NCBI RefSeq assembly: GCF_001751245.1
Contig: NZ_LJGU01000127.1
Span: 379,290-443,289 of the forward strand
Source of the DNA: Streptomyces oceani
GTDB taxonomy: Bacteria; Actinomycetota; Actinomycetes; Streptomycetales; Streptomycetaceae
Direction of reading: 5' to 3'
DNA: 64,000 nt
Under the pieces are notes generated by a model. The model saw nothing but the letters and a program-made list of their open reading frames with translations. It had not been told where the DNA came from and did no database searches. Position 1 is the stretch's first letter, and the number at the start of each line of letters is the position of its first letter. Positions 19,504 to 27,966 of this stretch are shown here, in pieces. The translations under genes and the position numbers were made by a program.

Positions 19504-19836
19504 CCGGGAAGAATGCCCAATTTTGAGCGTTTTTTGAAGTCCATCTCGCCTTCACCCCGTGAAAATGCACCGCATTCACCCCTCGAATGGCACATCCACC
19601 CCCGGGCGACGCACGCGACAACCACGCGTCAGCCATAACGAGTGCGCAACACCCCGCCCACGCGACGCGAAAAACGCTGCAGAAATCGCACCAGCCTGCG
19701 AGTATCGGAGCGCTTCACCGAACCTCCACAACCCGTCGCGGGCGTGAAGCACCCAGGCACGAGTGGCACGAACCCCTATCCTTGGCCGTGCCAAGGTCAC
19801 CACGGGGACGCGTCCGCCCGCCCGCGACCGATACCG
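19504..19836. other. Intergenic region between dynA and tRNA-Arg
   Basis: This 333-bp stretch lies between the divergent dynA start and the tRNA gene. It is somewhat less GC-rich than its surroundings (for example TTTTGAGCG and TTTTTTGAAG near 19521-19538). It should contain the dynA promoter and the tRNA promoter, but I cannot assign -10/-35 elements with confidence. No credible reading frame is present. Confidence 0.5.
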
Positions 19837-19909
19837 GCCCCCGTAGCTCAGCGGATAGAGCAGGCGCCTTCTAAGCGCTTGGCCGCAGGTTCGAGTCCTG
19901 CCGGGGGCA
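19837..19909 (+). tRNA. tRNA-Arg (anticodon TCT)
   Basis: A complete cloverleaf is visible. The acceptor stem GCCCCCG (19837-19843) pairs with CGGGGGC (19902-19908). The D arm is GCTC...GAGC. The anticodon stem GGCGC pairs with GCGCT around the loop CTTCTAA, giving anticodon TCT. The T arm has GCAGG TTCGAGT CCTGC. CCA is encoded at 19910-19912. It reads AGA, a rare codon in high-GC actinomycetes. No integrase or duplicated 3' end was found nearby, so the gene is not an occupied integration site here. Confidence 0.97.
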
Positions 19910-20075
19910 CCACACCGTCCCCGTCGGCTCTCTCAGACGGAGATGCATGTTCAGCGGTAACGGCTCGGCGGCGCTCCGGCCGTGTCCGGCGAACCCGACA
20001 GTCACGGCGCCTCCCCAAGGCCGGCGGCCATACGCGACGAACACGCGGCCGTTCGCAACCTCCAGAGAGACCCCC

Positions 20076-20249
20076 CTAACTTCGCCCACGGAGCCCTCGA
20101 CCACGTCCGAGGAACACGCCTATCAGCACCAGGTCGATCACCAGCACCAGCACGCCCACCAGGAACAGCCAGAACAGACCTTCCGCCAGCCATCCGATGA
20201 CGCCCAGCACGATCGCGGCGGTGAGCAACAGCAACACGGTGTTCATCAT
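20076..20249 (-). CDS. Small two-helix membrane protein
   Basis: A 57-residue protein that starts at one of two adjacent ATGs (20249 or 20246), preceded by GGAAG. It is almost wholly hydrophobic: NTVLLLLTAAIVLGVIGWLAE forms one helix and LFWLFLVGVLVLVIDLVLIGVFLG a second, followed by a basic tail (GRGRGLRGRS). Such small proteins are common in Streptomyces, usually annotated as hydrophobic or DUF proteins. It lies 34 bp downstream of the PRC-barrel gene on the same strand and is probably co-transcribed with it. Function unknown. Confidence 0.75.
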   Translation of the reverse strand: MMNTVLLLLTAAIVLGVIGWLAEGLFWLFLVGVLVLVIDLVLIGVFLGRGRGLRGRS

Positions 20250-20283
20250 CGACCCGCTTCCACTCCCGGGGACTGCCGTGTTC

Positions 20284-20640
20284 TCAACGGCGAGCCAGCC
20301 GCCGCTCGCCACGAGCGCCCGCCTCGTAGGACAGGTCGTAGTGCTCGAACACGGATGGTTCTCTTTCCACGGTCAGCTCGCCATCCGTATCAATGCTGGG
20401 TGCGCTCCTGACGAGCTTCTTGGCGTACTGGATCTTGAGGTAGCCGGGCCCGACGGTGGCGTCCGTCAAAGGAGCGAAGACCAGCCGGTGACGTGTGGGT
20501 AGCCCAGTCGTCACCGCGACGAAGCTCGGCTGGTCACTGACCGTGTCGACGTAGATGGACTCCAACGAACCGATCTTGTCTCCGTTCCGGTCCACCACGG
20601 CCTGGCCGAGCCACTCCCGGATGTTCTCCGCCTTGAACAC
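20284..20640 (-). CDS. PRC-barrel domain protein
   Basis: A 118-residue protein. Residues 1-85 fit a PRC barrel: FKAENIREWLGQAVVDRNGDKIGSLESIYVD, then QPSFVAVTTGL and the LKIQYAKKLVRSAP strand. Stand-alone PRC-barrel proteins of this type are frequent in actinomycetes and are thought to be RNA- or protein-binding or stress-related, but roles are poorly known. The ATG at 20640 is conserved (MFKAENI...). The small membrane protein gene follows immediately. Confidence 0.88.
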   Translation of the reverse strand: MFKAENIREWLGQAVVDRNGDKIGSLESIYVDTVSDQPSFVAVTTGLPTRHRLVFAPLTDATVGPGYLKIQYAKKLVRSAPSIDTDGELTVEREPSVFEHYDLSYEAGARGERRLARR

Positions 20641-21439
20641 AGCGCCTCCTCGCCCGTCGCGACCCCCTCAACAGCTCCCGTACGTAGTACGCGGGCTTCA
20701 CGGGTGCCCGGACACGTCCGCGCTAGTCGTACTCCGAGGGACGGCACGGAACGGCTCCCGAGCCGGTCCGCGAGGCTGGCGCGCATCGGAGGCGAAGTGA
20801 CACGTGCGGCGTGACCGGCGACGCCAGGGGAGAGCGCCAGCGGTGGGAAACAGCTGAGGGGTTCGCGACGACGGACCCGGCCCGCGCGGAGGCTGTCATC
20901 GTGACTCAGTGATCATGCGCGGTACTCCTCGTGGTGGGGAAATCCGTGGTCAGCAAGGTCAGGGCACGAACGACCTCCTCGGTGGATTGCGCTGTTGCGA
21001 GGAAGATTACGGTCACGACACTCGACGGCACATCAGGTATGTGGTGTCTGCCCACCCCAAGATTCCTAAGGGTCCGAGCCCCGCAGCCGGCCGCCGATGC
21101 CGGGCATCCGCTCGGGGTGGTCACCGCGGTACTCCGCGACCCATCGGCCGCCACTCGTGACCTTCCGCCGTATGACCGCGCCGCCCCAACTCTCAACAGG
21201 GTTCCCCTGTTCGTGCGTGTGAGGCTTCTCTCCATACGTGCCTGTAGGACACCTGCTGTCCCATTCACCCTCGTACGGCATGAGCTGCGACGACGTCAGG
21301 CGTACGACAGCACTGGCCGAAATTGATCTCGGATGCCGCTTTTTGAAGCTTCCGGCCGGATGTGCTTACTGTCGCACTGCTCGCCACAAGGCGGGCACCG
21401 CAACCGTTCCGCCCAATCCTGCCGGCGGTTGTGGGCAGT
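20641..21439. other. 800-bp region without a convincing gene
   Basis: Several short frames exist on both strands (for example 20906-21268 minus and 20931-21326 plus), but none shows a recognisable domain, a good ribosome-binding site or strong third-position GC bias. Local GC is lower than average around 20900-21060 and 21290-21380. It probably contains the promoter of the rpfA leader at its right end and may be a relic of a lost gene. Confidence 0.5.
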
Positions 21440-21640
21440 TTCCGTCGCGTGAGCGCCGTAGGCAGGAGCGGGGGACCCAGGTCCGCGACGTGGTCGCCGT
21501 CACCGTCCACGTCGTACGGCCGTGCCCACACCGGGAACGGCCAGGGGCAGGCAACACGCGCCCCAGGGGCGAAGCCGTACGTCCGCGTACGGCCGGGCAC
21601 TCATCCGGCCCGAGCCCGACAGCTCACTCCGTAGGCGTCG
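21440..21640 (+). promoter_or_regulatory. c-di-AMP riboswitch (ydaO/yuaA type) in the rpfA leader
   Basis: The leader contains the highly conserved blocks of the ydaO class in order: GAGCGCCG then AGGCAGGAGCGGGGGACCCA (21451-21479), a GGGGCGAAGCCG block near 21571-21583, CCGAGCCCGACAGCTCA near 21610-21626, and CCGTAGGCGTCGGTGA at 21629-21644 just before the SD. In Streptomyces this riboswitch precedes rpfA and other cell-wall hydrolase genes; c-di-AMP binding promotes premature termination. Boundaries are approximate; the 5' pairing partner and the terminator or anti-terminator helices were not folded. Confidence 0.88.
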
Positions 21641-21658
21641 GTGAGAAGGAAGTTCGTC

Positions 21659-22312
21659 ATGTTTTTCGCCACCCATGGTCGTCATCGCCGCCCCGGCAGG
21701 GCCGCTCGTATCGCGACCCTTGCCGGAGTCGCCGGCGCGGCGGTCGCCGTGCCGCTGATGTCCGCGACCAGCGCACAGGCCGCTTCCGTGGACACCTGGG
21801 GGAAGGTCGCCCAGTGCGAGTCCGGCGGTGACTGGCAGATCAACACCGGCAACGGCTACTACGGCGGCCTGCAGTTCTCCGAGTCCAGCTGGGCCGCTGC
21901 GGGCGGCACCCAGTACGCCCCGCGTGCGGACCAGGCCAGCAAGCAGCAGCAGATCGCCACCGCCGAGCGACTGTTGGAGATGCAGGGTCCGGGCGCCTGG
22001 GCGTGTGCCAGCGCGGGTGGCCTGTCCCAGGGCGGCCCGGCCGCGGACGTGGCTCCCGAGGGCGACGCCGCCTCGGACGACGCCCCGCAGCAGCAGGAAC
22101 CACAGCAGCAGCCGGAGAAGCCGGAGCAGAATCAGCAGTCGCAGCAGAGCCCGCAGACCGGCGGCGACACCTACACGGTGCGTTCCGGAGACACCCTGGG
22201 CTCCATCGCCGACGAACACGGCACCAGTTGGCAGCGTGTCTTCGAGGCCAACAAGTCGGTCATCGGCGACGACGCCAATCTGATCCTGCCCGGGCAGGAG
22301 TTGACGGTCTGA
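21659..22312 (+). CDS. rpfA: Resuscitation-promoting factor RpfA with LysM domain (secreted muralytic transglycosylase)
   Basis: A 217-residue secreted protein. Residues 1-41 are a signal peptide ending SATSAQA. Residues 42 to about 118 are the Rpf lysozyme-like domain (VDTWGKVAQCESGGDW, with catalytic Glu54; YYGGLQFSESSW; second Cys in WACAS). A Gln/Pro/Glu-rich linker leads to a C-terminal LysM (TYTVRSGDTLGSIADEHG) that binds peptidoglycan. It should cleave cell-wall glycan during spore germination and growth. The start ATG at 21659 is chosen because GAAGGAAG is 5-7 nt upstream; an in-frame GTG at 21641 lies within the riboswitch end. A hairpin follows the stop. Confidence 0.95.
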   Translation: MFFATHGRHRRPGRAARIATLAGVAGAAVAVPLMSATSAQAASVDTWGKVAQCESGGDWQINTGNGYYGGLQFSESSWAAAGGTQYAPRADQASKQQQIATAERLLEMQGPGAWACASAGGLSQGGPAADVAPEGDAASDDAPQQQEPQQQPEKPEQNQQSQQSPQTGGDTYTVRSGDTLGSIADEHGTSWQRVFEANKSVIGDDANLILPGQELTV

Positions 22313-22331
22313 CTCCGAGCACCCGAAGCGA

Positions 22332-22367
22332 CACGGCCGGCGCCCCCTCCGGGTGGTGCCGGCCGTG
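22332..22367. terminator. 13-bp hairpin between rpfA and the VWA lipoprotein gene
   Basis: Arms 22332-22344 and 22355-22367 pair along 13 positions with one G-T pair and a 10-nt loop. It lies between the convergent stops at 22312 and 22397. Confidence 0.8.
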
Positions 22368-22396
22368 CCCTGCTCTACGAGGCTCGGGACTCGCCG

Positions 22397-23929
22397 TCAG
22401 TCCAACGCGTCGGCTCGGTCGATGGTGCGGGCCAACCGCACGACCTGCGGATCGTCCGTCTCGGACGCCGCGTCCCGGACGTGCTCCGCCAGTTCTCCCA
22501 GGGCCGGGGCACCGCGCAGGTCCCGCTCCGCCCCCCGCAGGGCTTCCGCGAAGTACGCGGCCGCCGCGACCGTACGCAATCGCGGGTCAGCGGACTCCCA
22601 CAGCGCGTCGTCCAGCACCTCGACATCGACGTGCCGGGACTTCTCGTACGGCTCCCTCGAATCCGGGTCCTGCCAGCGCACCGTGGCCGTGGCCACGTGT
22701 CCGTCCGCGCCTTCCGCCAACCGCACCGCGTACAGGGCCGTGACGGTGTGCCCTGGACCGGTCTCGCCACCGTCGACCGCGTCGTCGCGGAAGTCCTGGT
22801 CGGCGATCCTGCGGTTGTCGTAACCCACGAGCCGCTGTTCCGCGACGTTGTCCGGGTCGAAGGTCACCTGTGCCTTGGCGTCCCGAGCGCGCAAGCGGAT
22901 GTTGCGGGGCAGTTGACGTACGAACACCTCTTCCGCCTCCCGCCGGCTGGAGACATAGCTGGTGTGCCCGTCGCCCTGGTTGGTGAGGCGTTCCATCAGC
23001 GCGTCGCCGTAGTCGCTGCCCACTCCGACCCCGAAGAGCGTGATCCCGTGTGTCGCACGGTACTCCCTGACCTGTTCCAGGATGCTGTCGGCGCTCGTCT
23101 CGCCGGTGTTGGCGAGCGCGTCGGACAACAGCACGACCCGGTTGGTCGCTCCTTCCCGCTTTCCCGCGACCGACTCGGCGTATCCCGTACGCACTCCGGC
23201 GGCGAGGTTCGTACTGTCCGCCGGTTCCAACCCCTCGATGGTGGAGCGGATGTCAGCCCGCTGCCCCTCGTCACCCAGACCGGTCATGGGCAACACCGTC
23301 CGGGAGTCGCCGCTGAAGGTCACCAACGCGACCGAGTCCTCCGAGCGCAGTTCGTCGACGGTCCTCCGCAGCGCGTGTTTGACAAGGTCGAGTCGTCCGG
23401 GTTCGGACATCGAGCCGGACACGTCGATGACGAACGTGAGCGCCGCGGGCTTTCGCCGCTCTGCGGCCTCCGCCGGCTCCCGCTGCGTGGCAAGCCCCAC
23501 GCGCAGCAGTGACCACTCGCCCGCGCCCACCCTGGCACCGTCCGCGCTCACCGAGAAACCGTCACCGGCGGGCCGTTGGTACCCCTGGCGGAAGCTGTTG
23601 ACGAACTCCTCCGGCCGCACGGTGCTCGGGGGCGGCATTCGACCCTCCCGGATGGTACGTCGCGCGTACTCGTACGAGGCCGTGTCGACGTCCAGGGCGA
23701 AGGTGGAGCGTAGGTCCGGGGGAACCGGAGCGTGCTCGTCCCCCTTCCGGTACTCCTGCTTCCGCTGCTGGTCCGGTGGCGGCGCGGGCTCTGCACCGCC
23801 CTGCGCACCGTCCTGCTGGGCGTCAGTCGCCTTGTCCGAACTCCCGCCCCCGGTACTCGTACACCCCGTCAGCAGCATTCCGCCGACCAACAACCCCGCC
23901 ACCAGTCGTCGCCCGCTGAGCCACATCAT
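22397..23929 (-). CDS. VWA-domain lipoprotein (YfbK-like, with DUF3520-type C terminus)
   Basis: A 510-residue lipoprotein. The signal peptide ends in the lipobox LLTGC (Cys23). An intermediate region (TFALDVDTASYEYARRTIREGRMPPPSTVRPEEFVNSF) is the conserved pre-VWA module of YfbK-like proteins. The VWA domain carries the MIDAS motif DVSGSMSE near residue 170. The C-terminal part (LRLRA... ALYAVRLAEGADGHVATATVRWQDPDS) resembles DUF3520. It should be tethered to the outer face of the membrane; ligand unknown. GGAGGGGG lies just before the ATG pair at 23929/23926. It is divergent from nhaA. Confidence 0.9.
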   Translation of the reverse strand: MMWLSGRRLVAGLLVGGMLLTGCTSTGGGSSDKATDAQQDGAQGGAEPAPPPDQQRKQEYRKGDEHAPVPPDLRSTFALDVDTASYEYARRTIREGRMPPPSTVRPEEFVNSFRQGYQRPAGDGFSVSADGARVGAGEWSLLRVGLATQREPAEAAERRKPAALTFVIDVSGSMSEPGRLDLVKHALRRTVDELRSEDSVALVTFSGDSRTVLPMTGLGDEGQRADIRSTIEGLEPADSTNLAAGVRTGYAESVAGKREGATNRVVLLSDALANTGETSADSILEQVREYRATHGITLFGVGVGSDYGDALMERLTNQGDGHTSYVSSRREAEEVFVRQLPRNIRLRARDAKAQVTFDPDNVAEQRLVGYDNRRIADQDFRDDAVDGGETGPGHTVTALYAVRLAEGADGHVATATVRWQDPDSREPYEKSRHVDVEVLDDALWESADPRLRTVAAAAYFAEALRGAERDLRGAPALGELAEHVRDAASETDDPQVVRLARTIDRADALD

Positions 23930-24267
23930 GTTCCCCCTCCCAGACGCACGGCGATACCCGTGCTCGCTCGGATGAGACGGACGACGCCTCCTGCCGGAGC
24001 CGTCCGAGCGGTCACGGATACGTCTCGAAACCGCAACAGGACACACGGTGGACGGCGGTGACAGTGACGGCCAGAACGGCGGGTGGGCCGGGAGAAGCAG
24101 CGCGCGGCCAGAGCCGGCCTGTGGGCCGTTTTACAACGGCCGCCGGTTTGTGGAGGCGCGCACTGGATAGCAGTTATCGTGTAGCAGACAACGAAAGATC
24201 AAAAAGGGGAGCCGGGAAGTCTGGTCGGCGGTTGTTCCGTCCTGCCCGCACACACTGGGAGCCCGCC
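23930..24267. other. Divergent regulatory region between VWA lipoprotein and nhaA
   Basis: This 338-bp gap separates two divergent starts. An in-frame upstream extension of nhaA from 24058 is open but not conserved in character, and a GGGAG supports the start at 24268. An A-rich patch around 24188-24212 (AACGAAAGATCAAAAAGG) is unusual for this DNA and may be part of the nhaA promoter or leader. No further gene was seen. Confidence 0.5.
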
Positions 24268-25812
24268 ATGCCGCCCGCCCCCGAGAAGCCGACCATGTCC
24301 AAACCCTCTCTGTTGGGCCGACCCTCCGCGCCGGAACGGCGTCGGCTGAGCGACGCACTGCGCACCGAAACGGTCGGCGGAATGGTTCTGCTCGCCGCTG
24401 CCGTGCTCGCACTCGTACTGGCGAACACGCCGCTGCGTGAGGCGTACGAGTCGGTGAGTGACTTCCACTTCGGCATACCGTCCCTGGGTCTCGACCTCTC
24501 GATGGCGCACTGGGCCCAGGACGGCCTGCTGACGATCTTCTTCTTCGTCGCCGGCATCGAGCTGAAGCGAGAGCTGCTGGTCGGCGAGCTACGCAAACCG
24601 TCCGCGGCGGCACTGCCCGTGGCGGCAGCAGTGTGCGGCATGGTGGTGCCGGCCCTGTTCTACGTCGGCATCAACCTCGCCGGTGACGGTCAGATGCACG
24701 GCTGGGCAGTGCCGATGGCCACCGACATCGCCTTCGCACTCGGCGTGTTGGCGGTGATCGGGACCAGCCTGCCATCCGGCATCCGGGCCTTCCTGCTGAC
24801 CCTGGCGATCGCGGACGACCTCGGCGCCATCCTGGTCATCGCGGTCTTCTACACCGCGACACTGAACTGGTTCGCCTTCGGCGGTGCGTTGGCCGGGCTG
24901 GCACTCTTCTGGGTCCTGCACCACAAGCTGCGGATCAGCGCCTGGTACGTCTATCTGCCGCTCGCTCTGGTGATCTGGGCGCTGATGTACAACAGCGGGG
25001 TGCACGCCACCATCGCCGGTGTGGCAATGGGCATGCTGCTGCGGGTACGGCCACGGACCGCGGAGGACGGCACACCGCTCGAGGAGGAGTCTTCGGCGGA
25101 TCGCGTCGAGCACCTCGCGAGGCCGGTCTCCGCGGGCTTCGCCGTCCCGGTGTTCGCACTCTTCTCCGCGGGGGTTGCGGTCTCCGGCTCGGCACTGAGC
25201 GAAACCTTCCAGCAGCCGGAGGCGCTGGGCGTGGTCGCCGGCCTGTTCCTCGGCAAGATAGTGGGTGTCTTCGGCGGTACGTATCTCACCGCGCGATTCA
25301 CCCGAGCCCGGCTCAATCCCGACTTGTCCTGGTCGGACGTCCTCGGCATCGCCATGCTGGCCGGGATCGGGTTCACGGTGTCCCTGCTGGTCACCGAGTT
25401 GGCCTTCACTGACGAGACGACCAGGGAACACGTGAAGGCGGCGGTCCTGATCGGCTCGTTGATCTCCGCCGTCGCGGCCTGTGTGCTGCTGCGCTTCCGG
25501 GACGCGACCTACCGGAGGTTGTGGCAGGAGGAGACCCGGGACGAGGACCTGGACGGCATCGCCGACATAGACCAGGAGGAGGACCTCGTCAAGCGTCCCA
25601 GCGAGGCCAAGCGTCGTGCCACGGAGGAGGCACGGGCAGCGGCCGGGGCCGTACCGGTCACCGAGTCCGCCGAGTCCGCTGCGGTCGATGCCGGGGAGGC
25701 TACGGGCACGGGTTCCGGAGCGGAGACCACGCCCTCGACCTCCGACACCGGAGCCTCCGACACCGGCGATCAGACCGGGCCGAGTTCCAGCCGGAGGAAG
25801 CGTGGCCGGTAG
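24268..25812 (+). CDS. nhaA: Na+/H+ antiporter NhaA
   Basis: A 514-residue inner-membrane antiporter. The NhaA core follows: ETVGGMVLLAAAVLALVLANTP, the helix with FFFVAGIELKRELL, PMATDIAFALGVLAV, and the double-aspartate ion-binding motif AIADDLGAILVIAVFYT. Roughly 12 hydrophobic helices can be counted. The C-terminal ~110 residues after the last helix are hydrophilic and acidic (long EE/AA/TE stretch), longer than E. coli NhaA (388 residues). It should exchange Na+ or Li+ for protons in pH and salt homeostasis. The start at 24268 has GGGAG upstream. The 3' end overlaps the convergent DUF4185-like gene by 43 bp. Confidence 0.95.
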   Translation: MPPAPEKPTMSKPSLLGRPSAPERRRLSDALRTETVGGMVLLAAAVLALVLANTPLREAYESVSDFHFGIPSLGLDLSMAHWAQDGLLTIFFFVAGIELKRELLVGELRKPSAAALPVAAAVCGMVVPALFYVGINLAGDGQMHGWAVPMATDIAFALGVLAVIGTSLPSGIRAFLLTLAIADDLGAILVIAVFYTATLNWFAFGGALAGLALFWVLHHKLRISAWYVYLPLALVIWALMYNSGVHATIAGVAMGMLLRVRPRTAEDGTPLEEESSADRVEHLARPVSAGFAVPVFALFSAGVAVSGSALSETFQQPEALGVVAGLFLGKIVGVFGGTYLTARFTRARLNPDLSWSDVLGIAMLAGIGFTVSLLVTELAFTDETTREHVKAAVLIGSLISAVAACVLLRFRDATYRRLWQEETRDEDLDGIADIDQEEDLVKRPSEAKRRATEEARAAAGAVPVTESAESAAVDAGEATGTGSGAETTPSTSDTGASDTGDQTGPSSSRRKRGR

Positions 25813-27011
25813 AAGTCGACGTTCCGGTGGATGGCGTCCGCGTCACCGAGCACGTTGACGTCGTAGCCGAGCAGCAGGTCTCTGCCCCCCGTGCTGAACT
25901 CGATATGCCCCTGTGGGTTGTACGCGCTCGCCCCCGCCGCCTCGCCACCTGTCGGCAGCGGGGGCCGGCCGACGGCATCCGGCCCCCGCCAGGGCCCGAC
26001 CGGGCTGCACGACCAGTACGACACGACGTCGGCGGACGGCTTTCCGTCCGGCCCGCCGGCGTCCATGGTGAGCAACAGCCAGGTTCCGCCCCGTTGGACG
26101 ACCGTGTAGGTGTTCGTCGCGCTCTCCGGGTGTCGGCCGAAGTCCAGGGGTTCGGCGGCAGTCGGAGAACCGGACCACGCCGTTCCGGTCCAGTAACGCC
26201 ATTCCCGGGAATCGGCCAGACCGCCACTGGGAACTCGGGCAACGTACGCGTTCGAGGCGCCGCCGTCCCGCACTCCGCGTTCGTCCGCGCCGAAGACGTA
26301 CGTCCAACCTTCGTCGCGTACCGCAGACGTGCCGTAAAGCACCCGCTGCTCGGGGGGACTGGCCGGGTCCGTGCGATTCACCGGGCTGATGCCACGCAAC
26401 TCCAGGTCGGGCAGCGACAGGGTCGCCACCTCGGTCGCCTGTGGCACCCCGAAGACCCAGGGCGGGGCACCCGCCGCGCGCTGCCACAACAGCACCCGAA
26501 CGACCCGTTCCGCCGAGCCCGACGCCCGAGGCTCGACCACGGCCTGGACCGGCCAGCGCCAAGCCTCCTCGCCGTCGCCCCCGACCCAGCCGGGGAAGAG
26601 CGCCGCCGGTCGCCCGTCGCTGCCGGGTTCGCCGGTGAGCGTGCGCTGCACGTGGCCCTCCGGGGACATCACCAGTGCGGAGTTGCGCACCCAGGAGGGG
26701 TTGGGCACCCGCTCGCCTCCTGGATAGACCTTGTCCAGGAAGGTGTCGGCGGACAGCCACAACGTACGGCCGTCCGGCAGGCGTACGGATCGGCTGCCGT
26801 CACCGCCGGTCCAGTCGTCGGTGCGGGAGTTGTCGTCGCCGTAGCGGGCGAACTCCCGAGTCATGCCCTGGTCAGCCTGCCATCCCGTAACTCGCAGGCC
26901 ACCACAGCCGAGGGCGTCGTCCTCGTCCGTGCCCCGCAGGGCCCAGGCGGCCAACGCGAGCACGAGGAGCACGCCGACGACGGGGCCGACTCGGGTTCGC
27001 CGCAGCATCAT
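25770..27011 (-). CDS. Secreted or membrane-anchored DUF4185/DUF5005-like beta-propeller protein
   Basis: A 413-residue protein. The first 25 residues after the ATG pair at 27011/27008 form an uncleaved signal anchor or signal peptide (RRTRVGPVVGVLLVLALAAWALRG). The rest is beta-rich with repeats of Trp, Gly and Asp typical of five-bladed propellers: RLPDGRTLWLSADTFL, VRNSALVMS, WTYVFGADE, NTYTVVQRGGTWLLLTMD, AYNPQGHIEFSTGGRDLLLGYDVN. This resembles DUF4185/DUF5005 carbohydrate-related proteins. No good SD precedes the start, so the message may be leaderless. The 3' end overlaps the nhaA stop tail to tail. Enzymatic role not assigned. Confidence 0.75.
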   Translation of the reverse strand: MMLRRTRVGPVVGVLLVLALAAWALRGTDEDDALGCGGLRVTGWQADQGMTREFARYGDDNSRTDDWTGGDGSRSVRLPDGRTLWLSADTFLDKVYPGGERVPNPSWVRNSALVMSPEGHVQRTLTGEPGSDGRPAALFPGWVGGDGEEAWRWPVQAVVEPRASGSAERVVRVLLWQRAAGAPPWVFGVPQATEVATLSLPDLELRGISPVNRTDPASPPEQRVLYGTSAVRDEGWTYVFGADERGVRDGGASNAYVARVPSGGLADSREWRYWTGTAWSGSPTAAEPLDFGRHPESATNTYTVVQRGGTWLLLTMDAGGPDGKPSADVVSYWSCSPVGPWRGPDAVGRPPLPTGGEAAGASAYNPQGHIEFSTGGRDLLLGYDVNVLGDADAIHRNVDFYRPRFLRLELGPV

Positions 27012-27369
27012 TGCGTGGAGAATACGGGCGTGGCGCGGTGGAGAATTGTCATCCACGGCACAAGATTGCGGAGCGCTGCCAGGCTCGTGTGAGGGGATCG
27101 ACGGCGTGCCCGTCCCGGAGGGCCGGGGGCACGGCCGGAGATGCAGCGTGGAGGGGCGCGAGCGGCCCCGTGGACTGGCCTTCCGGTACTCCCTGTCGAT
27201 TGACTCGATCACACCGACAGCACATTCATTCGATCGAGGGAACGACAAGCCGAACTCATCCGATTACCGTGTGTAGTCATCGGAGCCCGATCGCGCGAAT
27301 GTCGTATATCCGACGCCTCGCGTGGTACCTCCGCTCTGGAACCAACCGGCTTCGGTGGGAGGCCACGCT
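27012..27369. other. Divergent intergenic region before the aldehyde oxidoreductase operon
   Basis: This 358-bp gap separates the divergent secreted-protein gene and the oxidoreductase operon. The right half (27190-27320) is less GC-rich, with sequences such as ATTCATTCGATCG and GTCGTATATCC that could carry a promoter for the operon. I see no defined -35/-10 pair, repeat or small gene that I can support. Confidence 0.45.
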
Positions 27370-27966
27370 ATGAATGTCCGGATCACACTGCGGGTGGACG
27401 GCGAGGAGCGTTCGACGACGGTGGACAGCCGCACGACCCTGCTGGACGCGTTGCGGGAGCACCTGTCGGTGACCTCACCGAAGAAGGGCTGCGACCACGG
27501 CCAGTGCGGCGCCTGCACGGTACTGATCGATGGCAGACGCATGCTGAGCTGTCTGAAGCTCTTGGTCGGATGCGACGGCTCGGACGTGGTCACGGCCAAC
27601 GGCCTGGGCGCGGCGAGCGGGAAGAGTGAGGCGGTGCGCGACCCGGCTGGCGAGTTGGGCGGGCTGCACGCGGTGCAACGCGCCTTCCTGGATCATGACG
27701 GTTTTCAGTGCGGGTACTGCACTCCGGGCCAGATCTGCTCGGCTGTCGGCATGTTCGAGGAGGCAGCGGCTGGACAGCCCAGTCACGTCACCACCGACCT
27801 GGCCGACGAGCGGATCGTCCTCGACGACGCGGAGCTGCGGGAGCGGATGAGTGGCAACCTCTGCCGCTGCGGTGCCTACGTCAACATCCTCGCGGCACTG
27901 CGTGCGGCACAGCCGCGCTCCCCCGCGGGGCGAGCACCGTCGGAGCTCCCGGAGGACGGCGCATGA
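27370..27966 (+). CDS. Aldehyde/xanthine oxidoreductase [2Fe-2S] subunit (PaoA/YagT type)
   Basis: A 198-residue iron-sulfur subunit. The plant-type ferredoxin cluster lies at [16 protein letters not shown] (Cys41, 46, 49) with a further Cys in MLSCLKL. The second [2Fe-2S] cluster uses [16 protein letters not shown] and [11 protein letters not shown]. It passes electrons from the molybdenum centre to FAD. The start ATG at 27370 follows GGGAGG. Its stop overlaps the FAD-subunit start (ATGA), so the three genes form one operon of molybdenum-cofactor aldehyde oxidoreductase. Confidence 0.95.
   Translation: MNVRITLRVDGEERSTTVDSRTTLLDALREHLSVTSPKKGCDHGQCGACTVLIDGRRMLSCLKLLVGCDGSDVVTANGLGAASGKSEAVRDPAGELGGLHAVQRAFLDHDGFQCGYCTPGQICSAVGMFEEAAAGQPSHVTTDLADERIVLDDAELRERMSGNLCRCGAYVNILAALRAAQPRSPAGRAPSELPEDGA

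Noticed and set aside
19837..19912. tRNA-Arg as an integration site of a mobile element
   Set aside because: No integrase, excisionase, or duplicate of the tRNA 3' end was found within the window.
20906..21268. A 120-codon minus-strand frame in the empty region before rpfA
   Set aside because: No SD, no domain and no clear codon bias. Overlapping frames on the plus strand are equally long.
24058..24267. A 70-codon N-terminal extension of nhaA
   Set aside because: The extension is not hydrophobic, lacks family features, and the ATG at 24268 has GGGAG nearby.
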